Notes under the pieces: generated by a model | The model's database searches: none | Told to the model about the DNA's origin: nothing | The model's input: only the letters and a program-made list of their open reading frames with translations | Shown here: one piece after another, positions 41,990 to 53,312 of the stretch | How positions within the stretch are numbered: the stretch's first letter is position 1 | Layout of the letters: each line of letters begins with the position of its first letter | Origin: Bicyclus anynana | Lineage: Eukaryota; Arthropoda; Insecta; Lepidoptera; Nymphalidae | Assembly: GCF_947172395.1 (NCBI RefSeq) | Contig: NC_069093.1 | Coordinates: forward strand, 11,257,561-11,321,560 | Length of the DNA: 64,000 nt | Direction: 5' to 3' | Program-made: the position numbers and the translations under genes

Positions 41990-42720
41990 GAAAGAATGTA
42001 ATTTTTGGAGTTTACTCCTTAAGAATCGATTTTTTATATATAAGGCGCCCGGTATGAGAAAAATCCTAGGGGTAAAACCAACTGAACTAACGAAAAAGTG
42101 TCACGTTTTTGGTGCGCACCTTTAGTGCGCAACTTTCTAATTTAGCTGTGAGTGTATTGAGACGTACATAGGGTATGCTGTATAGGCGACTATACCTATA
42201 TACTATATGTTATTGGGCTTGTTTGTTTAATGATTATATCATTGTAAGAGTAAAATATATAATGTGAAGTATATTATAAAGTCTATTAGTTATTTTACAA
42301 TTCTATACATTTAGTCTTCTTTAACATAAGTATTACTAAAGCCCTACTCGATGTGCACTGTTTACCAACAAAAAAAAGTGTGTATGTTAAAAAAAACAAA
42401 AAGTTAGCTCGAAGCACGTCTCAATACTCGCGCCTTATAAGTGAAAGGTGCGCAACCGAGGTGCAGCAGGCCGCGGCGTGCGCACCCGCCTACAGCGTGC
42501 ACATGGGTGCGATGTGCAAGTTGTTGGCGGCACAGCGCACGGTGAAAGGTGCGCAGAATAGGTTGCGCACAAAAAACGTAACGCATGTCATTTCATAACT
42601 TATTGAAGTTTACTCCTTAACAATCGATTTTTCATTTATACCCCTCGGTACGTTTTTTGTGCGCAACCTATTCTGCGCACCTTTCACCGTACGTAGCCGC
42701 CATAGCGTGCACATGCCTAG
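41990..42720. repeat. element with duplicated ends and internal 42-bp inverted repeat
   Basis: 'agtttactccttaagaatcg' (about 42008) recurs diverged at about 42608. Arms about 42538-42580 and 42650-42693 are a perfect inverted repeat ('ggtgcgcagaataggttgcg'). A weaker 'ggtgcgcaccttt' block lies at about 42110. Non-coding despite an 81-codon frame. Confidence 0.7.
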
Positions 42721-42999
42721 CGTGCCTAGCTTCGAAGCGTTGCCACTTAGTTTAGTACCTGAAACTGGGCAAACCCACGAATTATAATACGTTTTGTACT
42801 TGGACCCAGACCCTGTGTCCAAGTAAACCTTGAAACCTGCTATCTCTCAAAGCCACCCGTTATAGTTGCCTATCGAAAAGATATCTTACGTACATTTGTG
42901 GTATGTTTCAGCTTATATACCACATATGTACCAAAGATATCTTTTTGGTATCTTTGCGGAAGGTCTGGCAATCAACACGTGACTATTTTTTTCGTATTC

Positions 43000-43290
43000 C
43001 TGACAGCAAACCCTTTCATTTGATATCCATATCGTGGGGGTGGATTTTAAACAGCCTATCCGCCATCTTGGGGAGACCGTCATATTGGATTGGAATGACG
43101 TTTCTTAGCTAGTCATGTATTGTCATCAGTACTTAGAGCGTGTGCAAAATTTCATCCTAATCCAAGATCGGGAAGTGGGTCTAATTAGGATTCCAAGATT
43201 TGATTTTCTTACATAGTTACAGGTGATTGGGGAGGTCGCCATATTGGATTTGTTTCTTAGCTAGTCATGTATTTGTCATCATACATAGTT
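43000..43290 (+). repeat. imperfect tandem repeat ('catattggat' block)
   Basis: 'gagaccgtcatattggatt...cttagctagtcatgtatt' at 43073 recurs as 'gaggtcgccatattggatt...cttagctagtcatgtatt' at 43231. Confidence 0.6.
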
Positions 43291-43641
43291 ACAAATGAAT
43301 CTAATTAATATACAGCGTTTAAAAAATAATAATTTTGGCTATCGCGGATAAAATAAAGATTATGAAACATCGGGATAAGGTCGGGCAGTAATTTAGCCGC
43401 GGAGTTTGGGTGAGTCCGAACAAAAAGAGGAGGTGACAATATAAATAACAATTTAGCCCACCCCGTTCGTATGTGGATCTCAATGCGGATTAGCATAAGA
43501 ATGCCGCATCTCGGTCGCCCACGGCACACTGTCCCCTTCTTGTCTCTTTATATCGAGTTAAATTTTGATTTATTTTATACACATACATATAGCTTTAAAT
43601 ACTGTCATTTATTTATACTCTTTGCCTTATACACTATTTTT

Positions 43642-43938
43642 GAGGGCCTCTGTGGCGCATATACGCGGTGGATATACAAGACGGAGGTCCTGGGTTCGAT
43701 CCCCGGCTGGGCTGATTGAAATTTTCTTAATTGGTCCTGGTCCTGGTGCGGGGCTTCGACCGTGGCTAGTTACCGCCAAGCGTATAGCGTTCCGGTACGA
43801 TACGTGTAGAAACCAAAAGTGGTGTGGATTTTCATCCGCCTCCTAACAAGTTAACCCGCTTCCATCTTAGATTGCATCTTCACTTACCATCAGCCGAGAT
43901 TGTAGTCAAGGGCTTACTTGTAAATAATAAAAATCTGG
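43642..43938 (+). mobile_element. SINE family B, near full length
   Basis: 'gcctctgtggcgcatatacg', B-box 'gggttcgatccccggctggg', 'cgtggctagttaccgccaag', 'cgttccggtacgat', 'catccgcctcctaacaagtt' and an A-rich end. Confidence 0.8.
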
Positions 43939-44536
43939 GAAACACAAAGTTTACTTCACTTCTTACTTGTACTACTTGTGCAGAAAGTTTTGATAACTTG
44001 ATGACCTTTTTTTTAAATCTGTGTGAAAGAGTTTCTTTAAAAAAAATAAGGTTTCAACGATTTTGTGCCACGTTTGTGTGCGTAATCCAACATTTTTGAC
44101 GCTAAGAAATGATATCCAGAAGGCTAACAATGGATTGTCGTCAGCGAAGACCGCAATATTTTGACTTTATTTATTTCCAGCGCTTTAGCACCATAAAGGC
44201 TTCCCACGATAACATTTTTAAAACCGTTTTACGTCAATTTAACGATTTAATTCTGTTAATATAAAAACATGAACTCCGTTTAGTACTAAAAAACAACCCG
44301 AATGTTGCGATCGTTGAAAAATTCAATTTTTAAACATGGATGTATTTTTAATAAGCTAACGATGACGTCAATAATAACACATAGGTCTCGCATACCAGAT
44401 TTCTCAACGGATTTATTTGAGAATGTTTTATATATTAACCATCTTATAATATGTTCAACAAATGTAATCATCACAGATCGTTTATTGAAATTTTACTTAT
44501 TATTAAACAAACCACTTTATACAATAATCAATAAGT

Positions 44537-44700
44537 ATCTGGGGGCACGGCAGTGCCCCCCGCAAGTCGAGCAAAAAAAAAAAGGGCACGGCCGTACTAT
44601 ACTTTTCTCGAAGCAATTCAAGCCATTCCACGCAAGAAGCGTGAATTTTGAGTACCCAAGCAGGCATTGTATAGACACGGTATATTTCAAATTTCATTAG
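44537..44700. mobile_element. 'gggggcacggcagtgccccc' element
   Basis: Starts with a 20-bp near-palindrome at about 44540-44559, then 'gcaagtcgagc' and an A-run before 'agggcacggccgtactatac'. MITE-like; end not determined. Confidence 0.45.
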
Positions 44701-45459
44701 ATTTAAACAAGTAGTTTAAGAATTATAACTAGTTAAAGTTTCCTAATTTTGCTAATTTTGTCACTCACTGACTGACCGATCATCAAGGCAATCAAGGCAC
44801 TTCCAGCAGACGTAGATACTTCAAATTTAGAATACAATTAGTTGCTAGTGTATAATCAAGGAAAAATTAAAAAAAAATGAAAATTCCGTCCAGTTTTCTG
44901 GATACATACATAAAATCATAAATGTGAGTACTCAATGCTTCAAGTTTGACAATCATGCTTACGCAAATGGTGAATAACGGTCTCACAGACCGAGTTAGCA
45001 CCAACAAAACAAAACAAAACAAAACATTCGAACCTACGCCTATTTTGACTTTGCAGGGTGAGTGAATGATCGGTGAAGAGTGCAGCTACTCGAAATTACG
45101 ACGTAAATCATAGCAGTAGCAAACGTTATTCGAATTTTTAAAATCATCCGGTCTCACAGACATATTATGCGTCACCGTTGGCGCATAAAATGCATTAAAA
45201 AATATTTTCTCGTAAATAGCTCCATTCTATATCGCTAATATTGTCATGTTGTCACTGAATCTAAATTGCCTACTAGAATTTAAATTATGTTTTTTACAGA
45301 GTGCCCGTTGTTCTAAATAGAAAACAAACTTCTTTATTTTCCATTATAAAAGCGAGCTTCCTGAAATGCTCTCCACGCAATTTCAACTATTTTTAATTTT
45401 GTCTATATCAGATACGGTTTACTGCATACCAATGTTAGAAATCTCAATAAATTAAAAGC
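44701..45459. other. AT-rich DNA with an (AAAAC)n tract
   Basis: A short (AAAAC)n microsatellite is at 45005-45030. Nothing else was recognised. Confidence 0.55.
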
Positions 45460-45590
45460 GAAAGTATCTCGAAAACCGCATAACCTGCAAAGTTGAAATT
45501 TAGCAGAGACGTAGTTCATAGTTAGTAGACATCCGCTAAAAACGGATTTTGCGACAGGGTCGGATTAAGGAGGTCTAAGGGAGGAAGAAG
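45460..45590 (+). repeat. repeat E copy
   Basis: 'gaaatttagcagagacgtag', 'gtagacatccgctaaaaacg', 'gattttgcgacagggtcgg' and 'ttaaggaggtctaagg'. Confidence 0.7.
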
Positions 45591-46071
45591 CCCGCTATTT
45601 CTTTATATTTGTCTAAATTAAATTATCTAGATTATCTTTAAATCAAGATATAGGCAAATAAGATAAGCTTCTAGGCAAGCTTTGCGGTTAAGGGATCTAA
45701 ATCAATAAGCTCTATTAAAATAATGCTAATGTAATTCTACTTCCACTATCGCTTACCATATCAGTACGCGTGGTAGCTTTCAACCTCCAGTCTAAGGTAT
45801 AAAAAAGTCGTATAATCTACACGCATCAGTAAACAGTTGAATGTTTATTTAAAAATACTTGATTGAAGTCATAATGGTAACTTTCAAGCTCTCAGGGAAA
45901 TTGTGTTCAGTCGTCAAGGAAAGCAATTTCCTCACAGGAAATTAGTTCACACCATTATAGCGATTTAGCAAAATGCTCCAAGTCATATTCTGACACATTG
46001 ATATTTTAGGTAAGGTACATTCGCTATTTAATTTATTTAATAGGTAAATAAGGCGAAGCAGAAGCCGTGAT

Positions 46072-46358
46072 AGCCCAGTGGATATGACCTCTGCCTCCGA
46101 TTTCGGGGGGTGTGGGTTCGAATCCGGTCCGGGCATGCACCTCCAACTATTCAGTTATGTGCATTTTTAGAAATTAAATATTACACGTTTCAAACGGTGA
46201 AGGAAAACATCGTGAGGAAACCTGCATACCTGAGAATTTTTTCGTGTGTGTGAAGTCTGCCAATCAGCATTGGGCCAGCGTGGTGGACTATTGGCCTAAC
46301 CCCTCTCATTCTGAGAGGAGACTCGAGCTCATCAATGAGCCGAATATGGGTTGATAAT
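46072..46358 (+). mobile_element. SINE family A, full length
   Basis: Head 'gccgtgatagcccagtgg', B-box 'gggttcgaatccggtcc', body 'aggaaaacatcgtgaggaaa' and 'tgtgaagtctgccaatc', and tail 'gagccgaatatgggttgata'. Best reference copy in this window. Confidence 0.85.
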
Positions 46359-46606
46359 TAAATGAATGAAATAAGGCATTTTATACATCACCATTACTAG
46401 TATGTACACATTGCGTGCGTCCGCTATAACGCTCTGCATTCGTGTATACTTTTCACTTAAAATATATACATATAACAAACTTCACATTGTACTATGGATG
46501 AGTGTAAGTTATTTTTCATCATGGAAACATATTAAGGTCCTGCGGGAAAACACTACAACACGTTTCATTTTGAACAAACTAGTCGAAAGAATATTAAACT
46601 AGCGGA

Positions 46607-46690
46607 CTTCCTCCACCCTAAGATCTTCTTAATCCGGCCCTGTCGCAAATACCGTTCTTAGCGGACGTCTACTAACTAATAACTATAACT
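46607..46690 (-). repeat. repeat E fragment, inverted
   Basis: 'cttaatccggccctgtcgcaaa' and 'cttagcggacgtctactaac' are the reverse of the family E core. Confidence 0.7.
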
Positions 46691-46774
46691 ATCATGAAGA
46701 GCTTTTAGAGATTTCGCCCTTTCGTTATTATATAATTTTATTTCGGTATAAACAAAATGTATATAGAAAATTAT

Positions 46775-46905
46775 CATTAACAACCCATTATTCGCCGCAC
46801 AGTTAAATGCGAGTCTCCTCTCAGAATTCTCATTCTGCAGTTGCCGAGTTTATTACCACGCAGGCCCAATGCAGATTGGCTTTGGCAGGCTTTACTAGTG
46901 TTACA
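46775..46905 (-). mobile_element. SINE family A, diverged tail
   Basis: 'cattaacaacccattattcg', 'gagtctcctctcagaattc' and 'ccacgcaggcccaatgcaga' in reverse-tail order. Confidence 0.6.
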
Positions 46906-46964
46906 GATATCAGAACTATATCATATTTCTACTATATAACTATATTATATAGGTTTTTTGTATT

Positions 46965-47016
46965 TTTTTTTTGGTGAATAAAGATTTTATTTATTTTTTA
47001 TTTTTTATTTTTTCTT
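46965..47016 (+). mobile_element. LINE 3' tail
   Basis: 'ggtgaataaagattttattt' followed by repeated attttttt units, the usual end of an insect LINE. Confidence 0.5.
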
Positions 47017-47446
47017 AGCAAAAAGTATATACTCGTATTTCATTCTTACTACTTTTTGAATAGCCTTCTTACTCGTATCTTAAATGTATAGATTTCGGTA
47101 GGTACGTATAAAATATATACATATATGTAATACACAAGTGTGTATGTAGGAATGCGCGGTCGACCCTGTGAAGCAGCTTAGTACCTGTCTCATAGCACAA
47201 AAAACTTTTGAGCGCCGCCGAGAGCCTCAATCAATTTATGGGGCGCTAACTGGGACATGGAAAATGTATTAAAGCTCGCTGCGCTGTGGGAACTAGCCTC
47301 ACGCCAAACACTTTAGGATACTCATAATATTATATTAGTTCCTTTGACGAACCTTATCTACAGATAAGATCGATCTATACGATCTGATTAGGACGGTTAC
47401 CGCGGGGAATGTAAAGGGCTTTTATTTGTTTATTATTAAGAAAATC

Positions 47447-47762
47447 AGAGGCAGAGGTCATATCCACTGGGCTATCACGGCTATCACGACTGGGCTATCC
47501 GGAGGGTGTGGGTTCGAATCCGGTCGGGGCATGCACCTCCAACTTTTCAGTTGTGTGCATTTTAAGAAATTAAATATCACGTGTCTCAATCGGTGAAGGA
47601 AAACATCGTGAGGAAACCTGCATACCAGAGAATTATCTTAATTCTCTGCGTGTGTGAAGTCTGTCAATCCGCATTGGGCCAGCGTGGTGGACTATTGGCC
47701 TAACCCCTCTCATTCTGAGAGGAGACTCGAGCTCAGCAGTGAGCCGAATATGGGTTGATGAC
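47447..47762 (+). mobile_element. SINE family A with rearranged head
   Basis: The first 60 bp contain an inverted head piece ('cagaggtcatatccactggg') before 'gggctatccggagggtgtgg'; the rest is a normal family A body and tail. Confidence 0.8.
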
Positions 47763-48094
47763 GTATTAAGAAAATAAATTAGAGTTCGCACATAGAAAGT
47801 GTTTAGTTACAGCCAGTTTCTTCATGTAAAGCTAAAGTAACAGTAAAAGTAGTAAGTAGTAAAGAAGACTTTATTTTTCAGTGATTATGACCGTCACTTT
47901 TTATTTATGACGTTACTTTGACTGTTACTTGCGATGAAGAAACTGGCCGTTAGAGTTAGAGTTAGTTAACACATAGAGAGTTTTTACTCATCAATACATA
48001 TAAAAAAGTGTTTGTTTGTGATTTCAAGATAACTGTGTTTTCTCAACTGCTTACAGTTATTTACATGATTCTAAAACACAATAAAGCTTTTGTA

Positions 48095-48250
48095 AGTTTT
48101 TGTCTATCTGTCTGTCTGCTTGACCGGGCTAATCTCTGGAACGGCTGAACTGATTATAACGAGACTTTCACTGGTAGATAGAGGAGGTTATTGAGTAGGC
48201 TACTTTATATCCCGGAAAAATCAATTCTTCCCTGCGGAATTTGTGAAAAA
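48095..48250 (-). repeat. interspersed repeat fragment
   Basis: 'gtctatctgtctgtctgctt', 'gggctaatctctggaacggc' and 'gagactttcactggtagat', ending near 'ttcttccctgcgg'. Confidence 0.5.
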
Positions 48251-48429
48251 CTGGCATTAGACATTTATTCATATGTATAAATTGAAAAAACTGGAAAATT
48301 CCTTCTCCGATATATCAAGTTCGTAATGAGTCCTCAAGGCAGGCAGTGTATTTTAATATAAATCAGTTAATAATATAAATTAGTAGCGAAGTTTGATACG
48401 TAACGAGATTGAATGAAAACACTTGGGCT

Positions 48430-48480
48430 TTTTAGGGTTCCGAACGTACGTAGTACAAAAACGGAACCCTTATTTAGCCT
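48430..48480 (+). repeat. repeat G copy
   Basis: 'tttagggttccgaacgtacg' and 'aacggaacccttat' form an inverted pair; the same block is at 59863-59905. Confidence 0.65.
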
Positions 48481-48555
48481 GATACCCCCAAACAAAGGAA
48501 TAAAACCGCGAGGCAGAATAGTTACCATAATATTCATATCATAAAGAAGTTGAGT

Positions 48556-48712
48556 TTGTGGTTAATCTTTAGATCTACTGAACCGATTTTGAGAACTCTT
48601 TTACCAATACAAAGCCACGTTATTTGCGAGTGTCACACGCTACGTTATATCCCCGTATTCCCATGGGAACGGGAAATACGCGGGTGAAACCGCGGGTCTG
48701 CTTGTTACTAAT
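48556..48712 (-). repeat. interspersed repeat D-like copy
   Basis: 'gatctactgaaccgatttt', 'aaagccacgttatttgcgag', 'cccatgggaacggg' and 'cgcgggtgaaaccgcggg'. Confidence 0.6.
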
Positions 48713-49149
48713 AAAGAACAAACAAAATAACAATTAAAAATCATTAACATGCGTTACGCAGTACAATTTGTGTACATATTAGGAGTTCACGGTGCGTTTC
48801 GAATCCACATTGTGAACAAAAACTATTACTTAATAAAACACACCTCAATCAAAATTAATTGCTTTACGCATTAATCTCTTTATCTACCCTCTACAAAACA
48901 ACGTGTCTGTTCTCCGGGGTAATGGAAGCAATCATTTCAGATAAGATACCTCTAATGTGAGAAAAGGTAGACGCTCGGCCCGGATCGTTAATTTAATTTG
49001 ATATAATAAAAGTTGTATCCGTCATTTATCACTTTCGACAAATTTATTTGTGAATGCCAATTTTGAGGCCCTTCTTGGTGGGTAATGATTCTGTGGGGTC
49101 GGTGACGATGTGTACTCTTAGGTACACATGTATCATGTCACTATGGGAG

Positions 49150-49410
49150 CCCATAGTGACATGATAGCCTAGTGGATATGACATCTTCGATTCAGAAGGC
49201 GTATAGGTTCGAATCCGGTCCGGGGTATGCACCTCCAACTTTTCAGTTAAGTGCATTTTAAGAAATTAAATATAACGTTTATCAAACGGTGAAAGAAAAC
49301 ATCGTGAGGCAACCTGCATACCTGAGAATTTTCTTGATTCTCTGTGTGTGAAGTCTGGCAATCCGCATTGGGCTAGCGTCTAATCCGATCCGAGCAATAT
49401 AACCCCTCTT
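49150..49410 (+). mobile_element. SINE family A, diverged
   Basis: 'gtgacatgatagcctagtgg', 'ggttcgaatccggtccgggg' and 'acatcgtgaggcaacctgc', tail broken near 49400. Followed by a GAT microsatellite (49438-49452). Confidence 0.8.
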
Positions 49411-50493
49411 ATTCGAATATCTTTAATTTTTTTTTAAATGATGATGATGATGAGAACCCATGATTATAAAGATTAACTTGAGCGAATGATTTAAATATTG
49501 CTTATTTTCACATTTTACAGGGATAGTACGAGTAAGTAAGTAGCTATGGCCAAACCAGACAAAAGTTAATTTAGAAAATATGTATTATTAAATCTAAAAA
49601 TGAGTCGAGCTTGGAATGGAAATTCTGTCCTTTGATGCTGACATCTCTGTGATAATGCCGGTGAATGTGAGAGTTAAGCAATAAAGAGTGATAAGTTTAA
49701 AATCATTAATAAAGATTACACCTGTGTTTGCGTGGAAACTTCTAAACTAGTCTAATATAAATATTACAAACTATCTTTTTAAAAACTCTGAGGATATTCA
49801 CATCCAATGTGTATTTCCGCGAATTAGAAATTATTATGAAAAAAGTCTTTTAGCTTGTTAATCAAGTCTTTATTTATTAATACGGATCAACCCCCTCTGA
49901 TGTGCCCGCTGCTAATGGACTGAATATACAACGTACCCAACGTCCATACCATAACCGTCTCGATTTAAGCCGAAGCTTATCTTATAAAAATCGTAAATTA
50001 AAAAATAAAATGAACGTAACGCCCAATTTGAAGTACCTAATTCGTTAGCGGGTCCTGTCCCGGGACACATTCCTCCGTCAAGTAGGTTTTCGTGTTCTTT
50101 CCGACTGTCCGTCCGTAACTCACGCGGTATCGGTGCCATCTAAATTGAGATTTTATTGACGATTAGTGTTCTATCTGCGGTATCGTTGCGATCTTGGCGC
50201 CCGGGCCATCGCCGTCGCGGGCCGATCCTTTATCGGTTTTAATGACATTTCAAAACAAATGTATCGAACGCTTTTACCGAATCCCCCTGAGGATGGATAG
50301 TGTTGACTCTACTGAAGGTACAGTAAAATTGAGGTAAAGTTAATTTACATTTTGTTTTTAAAACACTTGCCATTAAATAGAAGGCAAAAGTACAAGCAAA
50401 TGACATGAACACTGTGCAAAATTTGCTTACATATTTTATTATTATTCATATGTTAGCAAATTATTATTTATGTAAGCAAATGAAACAACAACG

Positions 50494-50703
50494 TGAGCTG
50501 TGATAGCCCAGTGGAAATGACCTCAGCCTCCGACTCCGGAGGGTGTGGGTTTGAATCCGATCCGGGGCATGCACCTCCAACTTTTGAGTTGTGTGCATTT
50601 TAAGAAATTAAATGTCACGTGTTTTAAACGGTGAAGGAAAACATCTTGAGGAAACCTGCATACCTGAGAATTTCTTTATTCTCTGCTTGTGTGAAGTCTG
50701 TCA
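50494..50703 (+). mobile_element. SINE family A, 3' truncated
   Basis: Complete head ('gctgtgatagcccagtgg', 'gggtttgaatccgatcc') and body to 'gtgtgaagtctgtcaa'; tail missing. Confidence 0.8.
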
Positions 50704-52754
50704 AACTTCTGACAAGATTCGAGAAAAATTTACACTGTGTGTAGTAGGTAGGTCACATATAGCTACAAATATAATTACAGTTACAAAGAAAAATCAAATC
50801 TCTATATCGCCTATTGTCTCGAATGGACAATGCACTTTAGGTATTCCAGTTAGCCAGACTTAGTAATTCAATCTTTTTTGATTAACTTAGTGATTGCCAT
50901 CTCAAAAGATGATATAGATCTAGATTATCATACAAAAGCGATCATAAAGATATGACTGAGAATTTTTAAATTACCATACTTGTAACTTTTTGCTCCAAAT
51001 ATTCGCCCTTGGCATTTATAATGAGCGATTTTATTCGGCTTTCTTGTTTATGTTCTTCATTAATTCTAATCTTAGAATATCATAATAATTATTATATTAT
51101 ACGCCTACCTATTTATTCAGAGACACATAATTTCTTACAATATGGCAGTGAGATGTTAACTCATCATCTAGACATTCCATTAATATTTTACCAAAACCAA
51201 GTTTATGAATTGTATATAAATATACAATTCATGACTAATGGTAACAATAATGGTTTACTTTTTCTTAAACCATGATAAAATTAATCTCAGATCTTAACTT
51301 AGACGAAAATATATGAAGATTATTACGGATCAATAAAATTGTATTTTGGTAATAATCTAGTCAAATATGACTTTAAAGGTTACAATAATTCCCATAGAGC
51401 TAAAATTGGTATGAATGTTCAGAATACTATTATAAATGAATTGTGCAAAGTCCTCATCAATCCCCCTCGTGCAAAAATTATTGATGGTGAAAGTTTGCAA
51501 AAATAGGTTTTTCGCGTTTTTCAGCTAAACGGTGAGTTTTTCCCCAAAAATAGTTCCGATATAAATTGTATCATCTGATTTTCTTTAAAAAATGTTTTTA
51601 CACTTTTTTCATAAGTATTTCCGTGATACAACGGTTGAAAGAATTGATAAAAATATTTTATTATATATAAATAATATATTAATTATTACAATGCATTTAT
51701 AGTTAGAATGTTCTGTTTTTTTTAGATAGATAGATGAGGCAAACAAAACTTAACCCTTTCAAAGTTGCGGGGGGACAAAATGATGATAACTCCTGAGGTG
51801 ACCGTAGCGAATCGCCGGGGGTTGATGATCGTGTAATCGTGACGATTTCTTCCAAAGACCACACCGGGGCAAATTTACACTAATTTCACGGGTGGTGCGT
51901 TCACACGCACCTGTACCCCCTTCGATATTTTTTATGACTGGGGGAAGCGAAATTTGTGTTGTGTTATTAGAAGTTTTATTTACTTTCAAGTGTTACTATG
52001 GAAATTTTACATTGTTTCATTATTTTTTGTAACTTTTTGCATGTTTTATATTTCAACACTGTGTTAGAAACCAGAAAAAACATTATTGATTAAGACAATT
52101 TTCTTCTTCGTCTTACTTTAATAACGTCTATCGAATCATTGAATTGTTATGGTAAAATATTTACCAACATTACGCTAATTACAATACGTTTTAGTTTCAC
52201 TTTTAATTAACAATATTCGAAAATGTTTTGTGATTGCCGAATAAAATCAATTGGCACTTCGTGGTTTAATTTACATTCACATGTTCAATATCAATGGTTC
52301 TTGAATTTGGAACAATGATGAATGTCGATGTTAATTAGATAACATACCTATTTATTTATGGACCTTGACTTCGATAATAATGACGATGACCTAATGTGAT
52401 ATTCTTAGTTTGATTCGTGACGTAATATTAATCAGTATGTACTTACGAATAGTAAATTATAAGTTTTATAATTTACACTTATAAAATTATAATATAGAAC
52501 ATTGCCATACTTCATTACCTAACATTATATTATATATATAATATAATGTTATGTAACGCCTGAGAATAGTGTAGCTTCCCAACAAAAAATAACAAAAAAA
52601 GATTTTTTCAGATCGGTTCAGTAGTTTACTATTCAATGCCAACAAACATACAAACAGACAATCAAATCTTTTCTCTTTATTATATAAGATATATTAAAGC
52701 CGTTGGTAATTTTATTATTTAATAACTAAATTTTTATTTTACATTAAATTCAGG
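50704..52754. other. AT-rich DNA
   Basis: Only short ORFs. A palindrome is at 52522-52554 ('taacattatattatat' into its inverse). No exon or element was recognised. Confidence 0.55.
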
Positions 52755-53145
52755 CTCATAAGAAGGCTTAGAGTCACACAGAGGGCGATGGAACGAGCTA
52801 TGTTAGGAGTATCTCTGCGTGATCGAATCAGAAATGAGGAGATCCGCAGAAGAACCAAAGTCACCGACATAGCTCAACGAGTTGCGAAGCTGAAGTGGCA
52901 ATGGGCGGGGCACATAGTTCGAAGAGCCGATGGACGTTGGGGTCCCAAAGTGCTGGAATGGCGACCCCGCACTAGTAAGCGCAGTGTTGGCCGACCCCCC
53001 ACCAGGTGGACTGACGACATCAAGCGAGTCGCAGGGATTCGCTGGATGCAGGCGGCTCAGTATCGTGATGTTTGGAAGTCCCTACAAAAGGCCTATGTCC
53101 TGCAGTGGACGTCCATCGGCTGATATGATGATGATGATGATGATT
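52755..53145 (+). pseudogene. RTE-type LINE protein C-terminus with GAT tail
   Basis: A 111-codon frame (52788-53123) encodes RTKVTDIAQRVAKLKWQWAG, HIVRRADGRWG, VGRPPTRWTDDIKR and a DVWKSLQKAYVLQW end, the familiar tail of insect RTE endonuclease/reverse-transcriptase proteins. It is 5'-truncated by thousands of bases and ends in (ATG)n. Confidence 0.85.
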
Positions 53146-53250
53146 AAATTCAGGGATTTGCTAGATGAACATGCCTCAGGATCGTGTTGTTTGGAAGTCC
53201 CTACAAAAGGCCTACGTCCTGCAGTGGACGTCCATCGGCTGATATGATGA
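53146..53250 (+). repeat. direct duplicate of the RTE 3' end
   Basis: About 100 bp repeats 'tgtttggaagtccctacaaa' to 'ccatcggctgatatgatgat' right after the first copy. Confidence 0.8.
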
Positions 53251-53257
53251 TGTAAAT

Positions 53258-53312
53258 GTCCCTGTTAAACTAAACTACACCCATCTAAAGGTGTAGTTTA
53301 GTTTGACAGGGA
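53258..53312. repeat. 24-bp hairpin
   Basis: Arms 53258-53281 and about 53289-53312 ('ccctgttaaactaaactaca' in the left arm) pair with one mismatch around an 7-8 base loop. It lies directly after the duplicated RTE end. Confidence 0.85.
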
